From contig OZ020523.1 of NCBI GenBank assembly GCA_963971425.1, positions 20,193,105 through 20,257,104 on the forward strand: 64,000 nucleotides of DNA. The letters are read 5' to 3'. The position numbers were made by a program, and so were the translations under genes. This document shows, one piece after another, positions 11,651 to 24,379 of the stretch (its first letter is position 1; the number at the start of each line of letters is the position of its first letter). The notes below the pieces were generated by a model. The model searched no databases, had not been told where the DNA came from, and saw nothing but the letters and a program-made list of their open reading frames with translations. The stretch is from Bryoerythrophyllum caledonicum. Lineage: Eukaryota; Streptophyta; Bryopsida; Pottiales; Pottiaceae.

Positions 11651-12987
11651 TAATACATGGATATGTAGCTATGTATGGATGTGTGGCCGAGTCGTTTATA
11701 TTTGGTGATTTGCTACTTGAGGGAAACATGTCTTCATTGAATTCTCTTCCTGAATCACATACAAGTGCCAACTCAAATGTGCAAGTTTGGTAGGCATCAA
11801 AAGGATCTAACACCACCTTGGACTTCATCAAAAAGCTTAATGGCTTGATGTCATGAATTGGAGAAAAAGTTGATCACCTTTGGGAGCCGAAGTATACAAG
11901 GCTTTCTTTGTAGAAGCCTCTGGAGCTTCACAAGGATGTAGAGGGCATAGTTTTTATAGAATTATTTGCTAGACTTGGTATATGATTAGTTTCTACTATA
12001 GAAGTTGGATTATTGATACAAAATTATACATATGTGGATAAGAATTCCATTATCAACACAACAGCCAAGCATCATCTTCAACAATTGCGGATGAGATATT
12101 CAACGCAATTATCCGCAAGTGTTGTATAAGGTTGTATGTCACGTTTACCATCGGACATTGCTTGATTGGCCCAGAGGATCTTCAAAGGTTAAAAAGAGTG
12201 GACCTTGTGATGGCCTTGTCAACGGCATTCCCGAGCTGGGACAAGTCAAGGCCTCCAAGATCCCTAATCTACTCTATTTTGGAAGCTCTTATGGTTGTTG
12301 AAGTAGTGGCAGCATCTTCAAGCCACTCATGTAGCCTATATCTTTGAGAATGTGCCACCATTAGGGATGGTCAATACACAATTGCAAAATGCTACAGTAG
12401 AGGTGTACTTACACCTTTGAGAATCAATACTAGTGGATGCAACAGCTCTTGGTTCTTGTACACATCGGTTGCGGTGGAAATGAACAAATTTGGCTTCTGC
12501 ACTAGGTATTTTAACAATATTGGGGCAACTTACACGTCCACAAGGGAGACATGTTGACCACGTTTTAGATGCTGGTCATTATGCTCAACAAGTGGTGGAG
12601 GCAAATTCAGCTCCATTTTCCTTGATTAATAATGTAGCAGAGCCTCGTTTGGCTTTGCCTACATTCATGTGAGATCCTCGGTCTTTTGTATTTTGTAAAG
12701 GAGGACCATGTTAGTATTTGCTACTAGCACACAAAGTCTTTGTGAGCCTTGCGCTGATGAATTCTACCATGGCATTTGAATGGGTTCTAGAAGATGAACT
12801 ATGAGGTCAATGGGTATTCACGGCATTGGCCCTAGAATTGGGTAAGCAGAATGCCAAGGAAGTTTTTAACAAGGTATTTTTTGTAAAAAAAACACCTCCT
12901 TTCGTTCATATTTGTGATCAAATGATAGCATCTATTGCCTTGGAAAAATGCAATGGTGCATCTTCATCCAACTAGCAAGTAGAAGGA

Positions 12988-14465
12988 GTGCCAACACCTG
13001 TATTAGAGTCCTTAGTAAAGAATGTAATTTTTCCATTTCAGAAAGATTGGGAGATGGACATAGGGATGGGACTCACAAGTGCAGAGGTACGGAAGGTGCA
13101 AACTTTCATTCGCTCATATAAGGCATGCTTCGTTTTGAAGCTCACTAATTTAGAGGGCTATTGGGGCAAGCTGGTTAGGATACAATTGAAGGATGATCAT
13201 CCAATATTTAGACGTCGATACAAGTTGAATATTTCTTTGAGAAATGGGGTCAAACTACGATGCGAAGAATTATTTGATGCAGGTTTGGTGGAGCTCTCAG
13301 ATGGTAAATATGCATTTGCAACAGTCATGCCAGCGAAGAAGCCATTCTTGGAAATTGGTCAGAGAAGCGTATGTACGAAGACTACCAGTCAATTAACAAG
13401 AAGACCAAATCAGATCGCTACCATATGCCTACACCTAATGTGCTATTTGATGCACTTGAAAAAACAAGAGTCTTTAGTACTTTGGACTTGAGATCAAGAT
13501 ACCACCAATTGCCATTGAAAAAAGATTAGGTGGAGACAACATTTTGGGAAGTAGATGATGATGGAAGAGATATGCTCTTTCATTGGAAGTTTTTATCTTT
13601 AGGATTGAAAAATGTTGCAGCGGAATTTCAACGTGTAATGGATCAAGTCTTTAAGGGTTTGCCATTTGTTTGGTGTTACGTAGATGATGTTATTATCTTT
13701 AATAATACACCACAAGAGCATGTAAAACATTTACAACAAGTATTTGAAAGGCTGCAACAATGGGGTCTTTGCTTGCATCATGAAAAGTGCAAATCCTTTC
13801 ATGATCAATTACCTTATTTGGGCCATATGATCACGCCATGAGGTTTAGGTGTACAACAAGCAAAGGTGGAAGCTTTAAATAAGATCCCTATTCCAAGAGA
13901 TGTGTCAAAGTTGAAAGCTTTTATGGGTTTAGTAAACTACTACCGTCAATTTGTTTGTGGTTTTAGTCTTTTGGCTAAATTTTTGACTCTATTAATACGC
14001 TTTGATCAAGAATGGATGTGGGGTCTTGCTCAAGAGAAATCATTTGAGGCCTTGAAAGGAGCACTAGGTTCAGCACCAGTGTTGAGGAGGCCAAATGCAA
14101 GACGACCGTCCAACTCCATTATACAGCTTGGAGTATGTTGGAAATTGGTGCCGTTTTAACTCAAAAAGATGATGATGGAAAGGAGTATATCATTGCATAT
14201 CCTTCTCAAAGTAACAATGATGTAGAGGCCAAATACTCATCTTATCAGGGAGAATGTCTTGCGGTAGTATAGGTTGTGGCGCATTTTCCGTCCATACCTT
14301 TATGTGCAAAACTTTACACTTGTGGCTAACCATCAATCTCTTAAGTGGTTGATGAAATTAGACAAGCTTACAAGGAAATTAGCTAGGTGGGCATTATTAT
14401 TGCAAGAATATGATTTTGAAGTAGTCCACAAGGTAGGGTTGCAAAATTTAGATGCAGATGGCTGA
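12988..14465 (+). mobile_element. reverse transcriptase and RNase H region of the Ty3/gypsy fossil
   Basis: The palm-domain catalytic block WCYVDDVIIF lies at about 13670, followed by QWGLCLHHEKCKSF and LPYLGHMITP. The thumb/connection block KLKAFMGLVNYYRQFV is at 13905. RNase H-like sequence with LVANHQSLKWLM is near 14330. These are standard Ty3/gypsy signatures in the right order. Fossil. Confidence 0.85.
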
Positions 14466-14879
14466 AGTCGTAATCCAAGCCCATAATTACAAGATGATTT
14501 GACTAGTGCTACATGGCACGGTACTTCTGACCAAGAGGCAGTGCGAGGTTGGCCATGCTTGGGCTTATTTGGCATGGATGGAAGTGAAATCCGGCCAATG
14601 TATTGAAGAAACTTCGAAGAATGTTGTGGATGAGCAGTTAGATGAGAACGGATCTAGAATCACCACTGATGTGTGGCGAGATTAAAGGATTTTGTATCAT
14701 CTACAACATGGGGAGTTTCTTCCTAATACCATACTTCAAGAGCAAGACCAAATAACTCTTAGAGTAGCTAGGTTTAGGGTGGAAGGGTGGACTTATATTT
14801 CGGAGATGGCAAGATGGAACACGGAGAATAGTTCCTAGGCCAGAACAACGTCTTCAGTTGAATACAACAAATGCATGAA

Positions 14880-16090
14880 GACTTAGAACATTTTGGAGTA
14901 CGACGCACACATTCAATGTTGCGTGGTCAATATTGGTGGATGGGCATGCATCAAGATGTGGCAACCTATGTGGAGAGGTGTGAAGTTTGCGATTGGATTA
15001 GATCAAACTTTCGAACTACAACCATTATCAATTACGAGATTGGACTATAGGTGGAGTCTTGATTTTGCTGGGCCATTGATGAAAACAAAACGAGGTGCTA
15101 AGTATGTACTTGTTATCGTAGAGCATTTCAACAAGTGGATTGAGCTGATGGCTTTACCACAAAATTCTTCTGAGTTAGCAGCTGCAACTTCCTAGACTGA
15201 GTTCAAACTAGGTTTGGGGTCCCTGCAGAGGTGTTGACAGACCAATGAAAGAAGTTTGTTGGATCTTTGAAGAACTTTGCACAAAAGCTTTAATTGATCA
15301 TCGAACAACATCTAGAGACCACTCAGAGGCAGATGGATTGGCAGAGAGAGTAGTTCAGACAACCAAACATGAATTGCTCAAATATGGATTGCTAGCAAGC
15401 AATCATGGAAACTGGGATCTTAAGCTACCATGGATAGCAATGGGTTATTGCTTCAGTCGGCAACCTTCTCTTGCACGTTATGTCCTTATCAACTACTCTA
15501 TGGCAAAGAGCCAGTATTGCCTTTGACAGTAAAAGAGAAACTAGACCCTGTTGTGGACTTGGATAATCCAAAGATTTGGGCACAAATGCGACAAGATTGA
15601 ATTGAGAATTTTGAGAGGGCCATGCTTAAGGCTATGGAGAACTTGACAATAGCGCGACATAGAGATAGGTTGCGCCATGCAGGTATTAGAAGTGGAGCTT
15701 GTAAACCTCAGCTTTGACGTTTTCAAATAGGTGATTACGTATATTTACAACGTGAGGCACCCATGACTTTAGATGTCCGGGCATGTTGAACCATCTTGCA
15801 CGTCAAGAAGATCTTGCCAAGTGCAGTCTTCTTTTTAGAAAGAAAAGATGGACAAGAGTGTAGATATAATATCAAGAATTGTGCATTGAAAGATAACTTT
15901 ACATCCACAGATGGCGGTGGTTCCAGGCTTTTAGTTGGATAGAGATGTTTTGTTTGTAGAGAAACCAAGGGCGCAACAACTATGTTGATATGTGTCCAAT
16001 GCCAGAGAGGTTGGCATATGCCATGTCTTTATTCTCCTCTGACAACATTTTTTAGAGGAGAATATTGGAGTTGCCCATGATGTGAGAAAT
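14880..16090 (+). mobile_element. integrase region with C-terminal PHD-like finger, Ty3/gypsy fossil
   Basis: A zinc-binding N-terminal integrase part lies near 14885-14995. The catalytic core (WSLDFAGPLMKTKRGAKYVL, about 15052-15110) follows, then an HRDR-like C-terminal region. Close to the end, about 15985-16080, is a cysteine-rich block (CVQCQRGWHMPCL then EYWSCP) that matches the PHD-finger spacing rather than a chromodomain. Fossil. Confidence 0.6.
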
Positions 16091-16390
16091 CAAGGTGATC
16101 CTATAATGCACAAATGAAGTGAGAATGTACCATCATCAAGAGTACTACTAAGTTGAAAGTAGAGTCCAACCACGAAAATGGCGTTGGAAGCAATTGAGGA
16201 TGGGGCTCAAATGTACCTAACTTACTCCTCTGTTTACAACTTGGTTTGAAGACTCAAATGGACTATTATCAACTTCATGTTTGTTGTAGTATATTTTTTC
16301 AATAGTGATTGAGTTCAAAAGCTATGTTTTCTTCTACTAGTTGAATTGCGAGGGCGCAGTACACAATTAGGGGGGCAATTGCGGAGTTCT

Positions 16391-18219
16391 ACATGATTGC
16401 CTTGAATTGTCTGGATTTGCTGATAGTTAGATGTTATGTATGTTTATGATAAGGCAACTCTTATGAGATTTGCATAGATCATGAGTATATGTAGTAGTAA
16501 AGTGGCTATACGACACATACTACTGGCAACATGAAGAGATACAACAAGTAGAAGTGGTAGATAAGAGATTAGAGGGAATCTAGGCTTATGTGAGAAAATA
16601 AGGGCAAGTTTTTGAAAGTAAATTGATTTAGGTGACCAAATTTGATAAAAAGAAGAGGCTTAAAGGCGTAGGCTGATGTAGGTCCTTGTCTTTATTTGAC
16701 TTCCTCCCCTCCCTTGAACTCTTCTTCCAAGATTAAAAATAGCTTTTGAGTTTCTTGGTGTGGTATCGCGAGTTTTTGGAATTTGATTGTCAAATTTTTA
16801 AGTGTTGTTTTTTGTGTTGTTAGCTTTTCAATGATGTATTACACAATTCAATCGGAGTTGTAGTATAGACATGGTGTGGATTTGAATAAATGTAGGGTTA
16901 GAAATTACGGCAGTGATGTACATGGATTTTGAAGGGATGGATCTCCATGATTATTTTGAAGACAGGGTTGAAATTTTGAGGGTAGCATTATCCGTTTCTT
17001 ATAAACCTTGTGTCAAAGTCATGGTTAGATAAGGTCTGTGAACTAAACGTTTGAGCATTTTTGTATCCGGGATTTTTAGAGCCGAGTTGGGGCAGAGTTT
17101 GGGGAAAAGGATCTAGATTAGTGGAGATGATTGAAAATTTTTTTCCCTTTATATTTTGTGAGGGTGTTTTATGTTAGGTATGTGTTCGGGTTTTTAGAGG
17201 TAAAGTTTGGTATTGGGACTTTTGAATTTTGAATTGTCATGGAGAGGGACTAGGAAATATGACAAGTATTGGGACCATGCAGACGCTTATTTAAGCTAAG
17301 TACACAAAACAAACCTTGCACTTGACTACCTAAATGCAAAAAAGATCCAAATTTTCCTAAAACAAAGTAATTTAAATTAGTAGTACGTAATCTTAATTAG
17401 TAATATTCCTAAAGCAAAGTAATCTAAATTGATAATACTAATGTAATATTATTTTTCATCCAATTTGTTTTAAAGATAGTTCATTGAATGTTCAAGTATT
17501 TGATGATGATGAAACTTGCCTCATTGAGTTAATCATGTTATATCCAGAGAACAAAATGTTTCTGACATGGATCTCAATGGAGTGAGTTTTAGAAACTTCT
17601 AGCTCTAGTTCAAAATCAGAATTCGAGTCATTAAGATAATATTTTTTGATTTTAAGTCCAACAAATGAAGTTAAGTTCATGAAGTCTAGATTCCATTTCA
17701 ATTAAAAATTCTGCAGAACACATGAAATTGAAAAAGTTATTGCGATTGGGACAAGTATACGGACCAACTCTAGGATCTACCTATTTATCTTGGTCATTTA
17801 GATAATTCGTTTCCTATCAATAGTAGTCCAAGTTATGCAAGACATTTTTCTGTTGAGTACTCTATTGGATCTCCGTCAATGGATATGACAATGCTATGGT
17901 CTTGTGATATGCTTACAAGGGGATGTCTTTCATGCTTATTCGAGCAAGTTGCATGTCCACTCCTATCCTCTTTGGAAGGTAGTGCAATGTTTCAAGCACA
18001 TTCAAACTGGGATTGCAAGACTTTTTGGAGAGGACTGGACAACATGATGAATACAACATGACGATAATAAAAAACATTCTGAAATTACAAGCAGTACTTC
18101 TCACTGTTGCGAAGTGAGGGTCATAAGAACGTTGAAGCTGTAGAGTCTGAGGTCAAGGAATCTACCAACGTATTTAGGACATCAAAATGGTTGCAGGTTG
18201 CAACTAGCCACATAGTTTC
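16391..18219. other. spacer, possible right LTR and AT-rich sequence
   Basis: No gene is seen. The first several hundred bases after the polypurine stretch may be the right LTR of the Ty3/gypsy fossil. The remainder is AT-rich with only short chance ORFs (for example 17492-17701 and 17879-18061) that show no family resemblance. Confidence 0.5.
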
Positions 18220-19823
18220 CTATTTCGTGTAGATCACGATCTCGTGCACCTCTCTGATGACGAAGTGAGACTCAGAGACAAGTGTGAAAATGAGCTGCTG
18301 ACCCTCGTAGAGGGCATTTTCCCTGACAAAGTCGCCCCACCCGAGCGACAAGGGGGGTCTCTCGGAACGTTCCACGCTATCTTGCAGCACATTGTATGAG
18401 CAAGTCACGACTCGAAACGAGGACTCCTCTCGAGTTCCCTGCACCTTCACGTGAGGTTGAAGGTGGACGTTGTGCGTCTTCACAAAGCTCAAAGGGACGT
18501 CCTGCATTCGAAAAGCAAAATTCTTTAAGCTGCAAGCATGCAAGAAATCCGACATACTTAACTTGGATGGAGAGAGAACTTACAAAGCGAGCGCCGCTTG
18601 TGTTCCCTGCATCATCTTGAACATTGAACTTCACCAGTCGCTGAATGAAGCTCGGTAGAGAGTCCGCTCTGGGAGGTTGAAGTTCCTCCTTGACATGAAC
18701 TAAGCTTCTGACGCCGGAGTTGGTTGCGACACAGGGAGTCGGCGTCATCGGGATCTGAGGCTCCCGGTCTTGGCGCGTTTGTAACGGCGATACTTGAACA
18801 CCTTGCTGCTCCTAGCAATGGTGACAAATCATGTCAGAGCCTCTCCAGTTTGAAACTAGAACGTGACCCGAAGCCTTAGAATTAGAGTACTTGAGTAACT
18901 TTTCCTAATGACAGGTGATCTCGTCTGAGAGTGCATACCAGTTCCGAGAGACGCAGCTTCATGAGGAATGAGTTTTCAGTTGGACTGCCCACTGCGCCGG
19001 CACCCTCTGATCCGGCGACTTTCCTCTTCTTCGGGATTGCTTCACACAGATCCTCCTTATCAGGTTGGCCCTTATCAGATTGGACCTTATCAGGCTGGCA
19101 GCCATTGCTTCCTTGTGGTAGTGCGCTGCATCCTGCGCCTGAGTAATTCTGCGCGCTCCTTGGAGGGAGCTCGGACTCGGAGGAGCGCTTCGTCAGTGCG
19201 CCGGACAACGAATTGCGTCCGGGTCCTCGGAACATGTGGACGATGAACTCCGCCAGCCCTATGAGGTGGAAGACGAGCGTGTCGCCGGTCTCGAATGTAA
19301 TGCTCCTTGCAAAAGCCTTCCATCCTACGCCTAAGTAGGTTCCCGAGCTCTTTTTCTCGGTCGGCTTCGAGACGTGGAGTCGCACCATGAAAGGAGCGCC
19401 GCCCAATACAGATCTTATGACAACAAAGTCTTGAAGTTTGAGTTTGTCTTCGTGCTGTTGCACAAACCAAGCGGGCAGCATCTGATGTTCATGTCCAAGG
19501 GAAAGCACAAATGTCGTTAGACTCGGCAGAAGCTCTTGTGGCTCCTTGTTATTGCAAGGAGAGCACTTAGAATATATGACAGAGTATTCAAGGTGATTGT
19601 ACTAGAAGCTCGCGACACAAATGCTGTTCAACAAGGGATTGTGGAGAGCTCTTTCAGTGCAACTTACCACTTTACAGTTTCTGGTGTCATCCCCAGGTGC
19701 CTCGCACTGATTACGTGCCTTTATCTTGAAATGAGGGCTGTTATGACGGCTCAGAGCAGCAAGTAATTCTTCCATATGCATGTCGTTCGTTTCCAGAGCC
19801 ATTGCTTCTTCCTGCGCATACAT
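18220..19823 (-). CDS. B3 DNA-binding domain protein, REM-like, two B3 domains
   Basis: A nuclear DNA-binding protein of the plant B3 superfamily, closest in style to REM proteins. Exons on the minus strand are 19823-19668, 19544-18939, 18811-18584 and 18501-18220. All have GT/AG borders and whole-codon exon lengths, giving 423 residues. First B3 domain: LPSLTTFVLSLG, LPAWFVQQHEDKL, then YLGVGWKAFARSITFETGDT and LVFHLIGLAEFIVHMF. A basic, Lys/Ser-rich linker (PKKRKVAG, a classic nuclear localisation signal pattern) follows. Second B3 domain: DVPLSFVKTHNVHL, LSLGWGDFVRENALYEGQQL and IFTLVSESHFVIREVHEI. The start is the first ATG of exon 1, but the frame stays open upstream (to about 19905, after a possible acceptor), so a further 5' exon is possible. 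Target genes are unknown. Confidence 0.8.
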
Positions 19824-20614
19824 GTTCGTAATGAATTCATGCCGGTGGTTAAGTATTTCACAAGGGCTAGCTCTTACTTCAAGGCATGTAGGCCCTTGCA
19901 GTACTGGAATTGCTAGAAAGAAACCATGCCTTCACACGCTGCTCCAGGAGGGATTGAAAATACGGAGCAAGATCTTGCCCATGTTCGTGTTCAACTCGTC
20001 CATCGACTAAGCCAAAAATTATACAGACAACTACAAAAAGCAGCGTGTGCGGGTGCGCAAACTTCACCGAAGCTGAATTAGAGCGGAAACAGAGTCAGCG
20101 TGGGCGCCGAAATCTCGGATACAAAAGAAGACATCCTCCTTCCACCCTTTGCTGTTAGTAAACGTCACTGCTCATGCTCGAAGGAGCTCAAGCCAAGCAA
20201 ACACTCAACAATCGCCCTATACCTCACAAAAAAAAACTCACCCACACTATCACATGACGGCCATCACAACTAGCACCCAACAATCGCCCTACACCTCACA
20301 AACACAGCTCTCACACACCATGACAACCATCACAACTTCCTACATGGAATGCATGCTCATCCCCTCAAGAAAGCCAAACCGGCGGTGGTCACTGGGACCA
20401 AAAGGTACATCTGTTTCTCACCTGCCTGTGTTCTGCGGGATCAGAACGCTAGTTCTCCAGGAGCCTGGTAACTCGCGACACGGTGAAGACGCTCGGCCCG
20501 TACCTCGATGCCAGTGAAAGTCCGGAGGCTCGTTTCGTTGTGGTTAGAAATGCGAGGGGTGGCCGAACTTATATGCAGTGAGCGTGGAGGAGGTTAGACC
20601 GGGCCAGGTGGAGT
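19824..20614. other. upstream region of the B3 gene with 70-bp tandem duplication
   Basis: Probable leader and promoter of the B3 gene. Two diverged copies of a roughly 70-bp C/A-rich unit (CAACAATCGCCCTA, ACCTCACAAA, then CCATCACAACT) lie at about 20207-20276 and 20277-20340. A small minus ORF (20067-19879) starts with a signal-peptide-like hydrophobic stretch but has no recognisable body. Confidence 0.5.
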
Positions 20615-20629
20615 TTGGTGAGGAAGGTG

Positions 20630-21205
20630 AAGGTTCAGGGAACGCTTGTTCTAGTCTGGCACGGGTCTGACCAGGAGAATGACCGAGGCAATGAGTTCAC
20701 GCAGGCTCTGGCCGGGTCTGACCAGGAGAACGACCGAGGGAATGAGTTCACACAGGCTCTGGCACCACGAGCCCTACGCTTCCCAAGCATACGGCCTGAC
20801 CGGGAGAATGACGGGGGAACGTATGCTTGGTGCCTGCGTGACGACAGAGGGCTGGGTCCACGGTGCCTGCCCGGGTCCACGGTGCCCGCCCGGGGTGGAG
20901 TCGCCTGCGAGCCGACCCGACCAGCTCCCTCGATGTGACCATCATAATAGCCATGCAGCCCACCCTCAGCGATCGCTAGGAAAATATCTTTAAGACGCGG
21001 AGATGGACGGAATTCTCTCACAGCATGTAGCATGTCATCATCGCCAGCACTAAGTGTCCGGATTTCAGTTCTGATTGTAGGCCCATTGAGTTTTGTTTAG
21101 CCCCAAACACACTTGAACACCTCGCATCATGTTTCAATTCCCTCGGCACATGCCTCTGAAGCGTTCGAAGGGTCACACTGCAGTTGTACTGCATCCTTGA
21201 CTGTG
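20630..21205 (-). repeat. dispersed repeat, copy A (inverted relative to copy B)
   Basis: Read on the minus strand from 21205, this matches 23763-24190 on the plus strand over several hundred bases. Shared blocks include AGTCAAGG, GTGTGACC, TTCGAAC, GAAACATGATGCGAG, TTAGTGCT, GATGACATGCT, GAATTCC and GCACCGTGGACCC. The part near 20650-20760 is itself a 54-bp tandem duplication (GGGTCTGACCAGGAGAA, GACCGAGG, AATGAGTTCAC). The family is not recognised. Some blocks are conserved at the amino-acid level (for example HDARCSSV), hinting at former coding sequence. Confidence 0.65.
20645..20762 (+). repeat. 54-bp tandem duplication in the dispersed repeat
   Basis: Two adjacent copies of a unit containing GGGTCTGACCAGGAGAA, CGACCGAGG, AATGAGTTCACRCAGGCTCTGG. 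Immediately to the right, CCAAGCATACG and CGTATGCTTGG form an 11-bp inverted repeat around 20780-20832. Confidence 0.75.
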
Positions 21206-23762
21206 TGAGTTTCACTTTTGCAGGTTTGTGACTTGTTGTGACCCCAATGGTACACTTGACTAGCTTGGATTATAGTAATTTACTTCCCATCACTTATTTA
21301 TATCATCCTAAGTTCTTAATCACAGGATTTTATGAATTCTTTTTTGAGGCTCACAATTTTTGCTTGGTGTCCTTTGCTGAAACACATACTTTTATGAACT
21401 AGTATAAAATTTATCATTTGGTGAACCAGATTCCATGAGTTTGACAATTCTCTAGAACAACCTTTCTTCAAACACATTCACAACTCTTGTAATACGATTT
21501 TTGGTATCGTAAAATTGTTGTTTCTAATGTCTTGTGCCCTATTAGCATGTGGAGGGCTTTGTTCAATAAAAAAATAAAGTTTGTATCATAAAACTATAAT
21601 AACAAGGAGTTAAGGATCTATAATGTTACTATTTTAATGAACAGATTTTGAGAAAGTGGGGTTTATCCTCAGAAGAAGAAATTTCCGTATTGATATTTTA
21701 AAAATAGATCCGTAATAACAACCCCAAATGGCTCAAAATTGTTACAAATTCCAAAAATATTCCATATATTTCAAAAAAATTGTATCCCTTACAATATTTT
21801 TCAATATTATTTTCTTTGCCTAAGTAATATTATTGGATGGCCTCCTATGGTATTGTTTTGCTGCTTTCTAGAACCCATCACAAGGTTAGATAATAATTCT
21901 TTGAAAAAATTGAATGATTATACTAGACCTCTTCCATTATTTGCAGTTGTTCCTTTCCCCCAAACATTTGTCTCAGCCGTGCATTTATAGTGACACACAT
22001 CACTTTTAAGGAGTTCTTCATTATTTTTCTTGTTTGCATTCGAAGTTTGAAATTTTCTCAAACAACGATGTCTAGTATGTGTCCATGCTAGAAACTTGGA
22101 CCATTCCCCATATCATTTAGGCAGCAAATATCTATATGTACAATCACGAAGGACTTCAACTCAGTTTCCATCAGCTACTGGACTTTGGAACTTTGACGGT
22201 GGAGCACATTGGATCCTAGTGATGAGCACGATGGCAACCAAGTGGGAAATGGAATAGCGTGCTTTGAATACACACATGGTGGTTCAGCCTTGATGTGGAC
22301 TGCCATGTGCATACTATTATGATGAGATATTCCACTTCCCCGATCATTGACAGCGGGCCAGACGGAGCTCACTAGTTGCAATTACATGTTGACAAGGAAT
22401 TAGCTGTTGAGTATTATTTGCAGCAGCCCTCTAGGTAGTAGGCTCTTAGTTATTATCATTTCCAGTCTAATGAGACCAACCTCGGGAGTTCCGCTTGCTA
22501 AAAGCTTACGTCTCTACGTTGTGCACGTCCATTGTGCACTGAATGAAGCATATTAATTCAAGTCTGATCCTCCACCGAATAAGGCACGAAGAAGTACATC
22601 GGGAATTGCTTTATGTTATGAGCCTGGCTGTTAACGTAATTTTTGGTTTATACAAACATTGGTGAAAATAATGGAGCCTGGTGTTGCGATTGGCAGGAAT
22701 CAGAACATGAAACTCTGTCACTGTCCGTCATATTTTGTGATCACTAGCTCATTGAGCCATCGTTTACCTTTAGCTGCATAATACCAGACGTGGACAGTAA
22801 TTATTGATCTACATGATTGTAGCATATGCATACGGTACGTGTATCACATGTAAGAATATTTACAATGTAGGAGAAAATAGTGGTTTACTATGGCATGTCT
22901 TGATCGATATCTATGTGGTACTAGTATGGTACCCTGTAATACCCGGCTGTAAATGTGCTCCCTTTTTGTTAAAGAACAAAGAAGAAAACAATAGGATACC
23001 AAAAAAAAAAAAAAAACAAAAAAAAAAACGGTGTGAGCATGTGAAGGCTGCATGTATCCAACGCATGTGTTTATCACTACTCTATCTCAAAAATACAAAG
23101 TTTTCTAAACGTTCATTGTAGTGTTGAGTTTTATGCAACCAAAAGTGTTGGTCACTGAACCAAATTATTGGGCATTGGTTTCTAGGATTCACATAAACAA
23201 TGCTCATGTTTTCACTTCTGAAAATATCATCTTGAAATCAGAAGGTTCTCTTTTGGAGAACAGAAGGTTGTATATTATTCATGTATATACCCCCAGTTAA
23301 ATGCCCTGAGGGTGCGATGGATAGTCCCACATTCTCCAGCAGGAAACTCTCAAGTGCTTCTTCTCAAGTGCTACCCTTTCCAACCTTTTATAATGCCCCA
23401 GATCATGATTTCTTATAACATTCTGATTACGTTCTCAACGACTATGAATCAGAACTTCAAAATTATTTAAATGGTAAAATTCAACTTGTATATTTCTGAA
23501 ATTGAACATGAATTTACCTCACGAACTCAGTAGACTTACATAACAGTAAAATTATTGAAATTAAGCTGATTTCGAAACTTAACATTCATCTTAATTTGGA
23601 CCGAATGCTAGGCTCTAGCTATAAATTCTGAAGTGCCATGAGTAATCAAGACGTTTGAGCAAGTAAAATAATCATGCGTACTATCGAGGACCGTAGTCGC
23701 AGAGTACTCGCTACTGCACATCCCTGCAAACATATAATTCCTGTAGTCAAATGTAATCCATA
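21206..23762. other. AT-rich spacer with no gene seen
   Basis: About 2.5 kb between the two inverted copies of the dispersed repeat. It has no ORF with family resemblance. It contains an A-rich simple repeat at 23001-23029. Confidence 0.5.
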
Positions 23763-24190
23763 TAGTCAAGGCCGCAGTACACCCGTAGTGTGACCTTCGA
23801 ACTCTCCAGAAAAATTTGCAGAGGGAATAGAAACATGATGCGAGATGTTCTAGTGTGTCAGGACTCAGGAGGCCATACAGCTAGACCCGATGGGGCTAGA
23901 ACCAGAGCCGAATACGGCCAATTAGTGCTCGCGTTGATGACATGCTGTGGACAGAATTCCATACACCTGCCTCCCTTCAAGATGATCGCCCGGTAGATGA
24001 CATGGCTTTGATGGTAATGTACATGGTGGGAGCGAGTCGGGCCGTCCCGAGGCTCCACACCGAGCACCGTGGACCCGACCCGGCCGACTGTGCAGCTCAG
24101 TCTCTGGCAGCAGGAACCCTGCACCTCTCAATACGTATACGTGGCCCCCCTGAACTCATTTCCCCGGTAAAATCCGGCCAGAGAACGAGC
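23763..24190 (+). repeat. dispersed repeat, copy B
   Basis: Partner of copy A at 20630-21205 in opposite orientation, with homology starting at AGTCAAGGCCGCAGTACAC and running to about CCGGCCAGAGAACG. No terminal signature of a known transposon class was found at either border. Confidence 0.65.
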
Positions 24191-24379
24191 AATCCCCGAA
24201 ACTCCATCTCCTTCAACGCACTCCACCGGGCTCTGTCTGAGCTTCCAAAAACTCATGGTTCCCACTGTAGCATCTGACAAGTTTCTGCATTCCCAGTCCG
24301 TACACAAACGGTCGAACCAAGGTGGGTACGAAGAAGGTGAAGAAGGTGAAGAAGGTGGGTACATGCAGTATTCATAGTG

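Larger units (their letters stand above)
8048..16390 (+). mobile_element. ancient Ty3/gypsy LTR retrotransposon, broken
   Basis: Plus-strand domains appear in the Ty3/gypsy order: gag with a zinc knuckle, aspartic protease, reverse transcriptase, RNase H, integrase, then a C-terminal zinc finger. A polypurine stretch (AGGGGGG) at about 16368-16374 fits the start of a right LTR. Long terminal repeats themselves could not be paired by eye, so the outer borders are uncertain. The element is heavily broken (well over ten interruptions) and old. Confidence 0.8.

Noticed and set aside
19879-20067. Small ORF with signal-peptide-like start (MKFAHPHTLLFVVVCIIFG)
   Set aside because: No mature domain follows and it overlaps the likely leader of the B3 gene.
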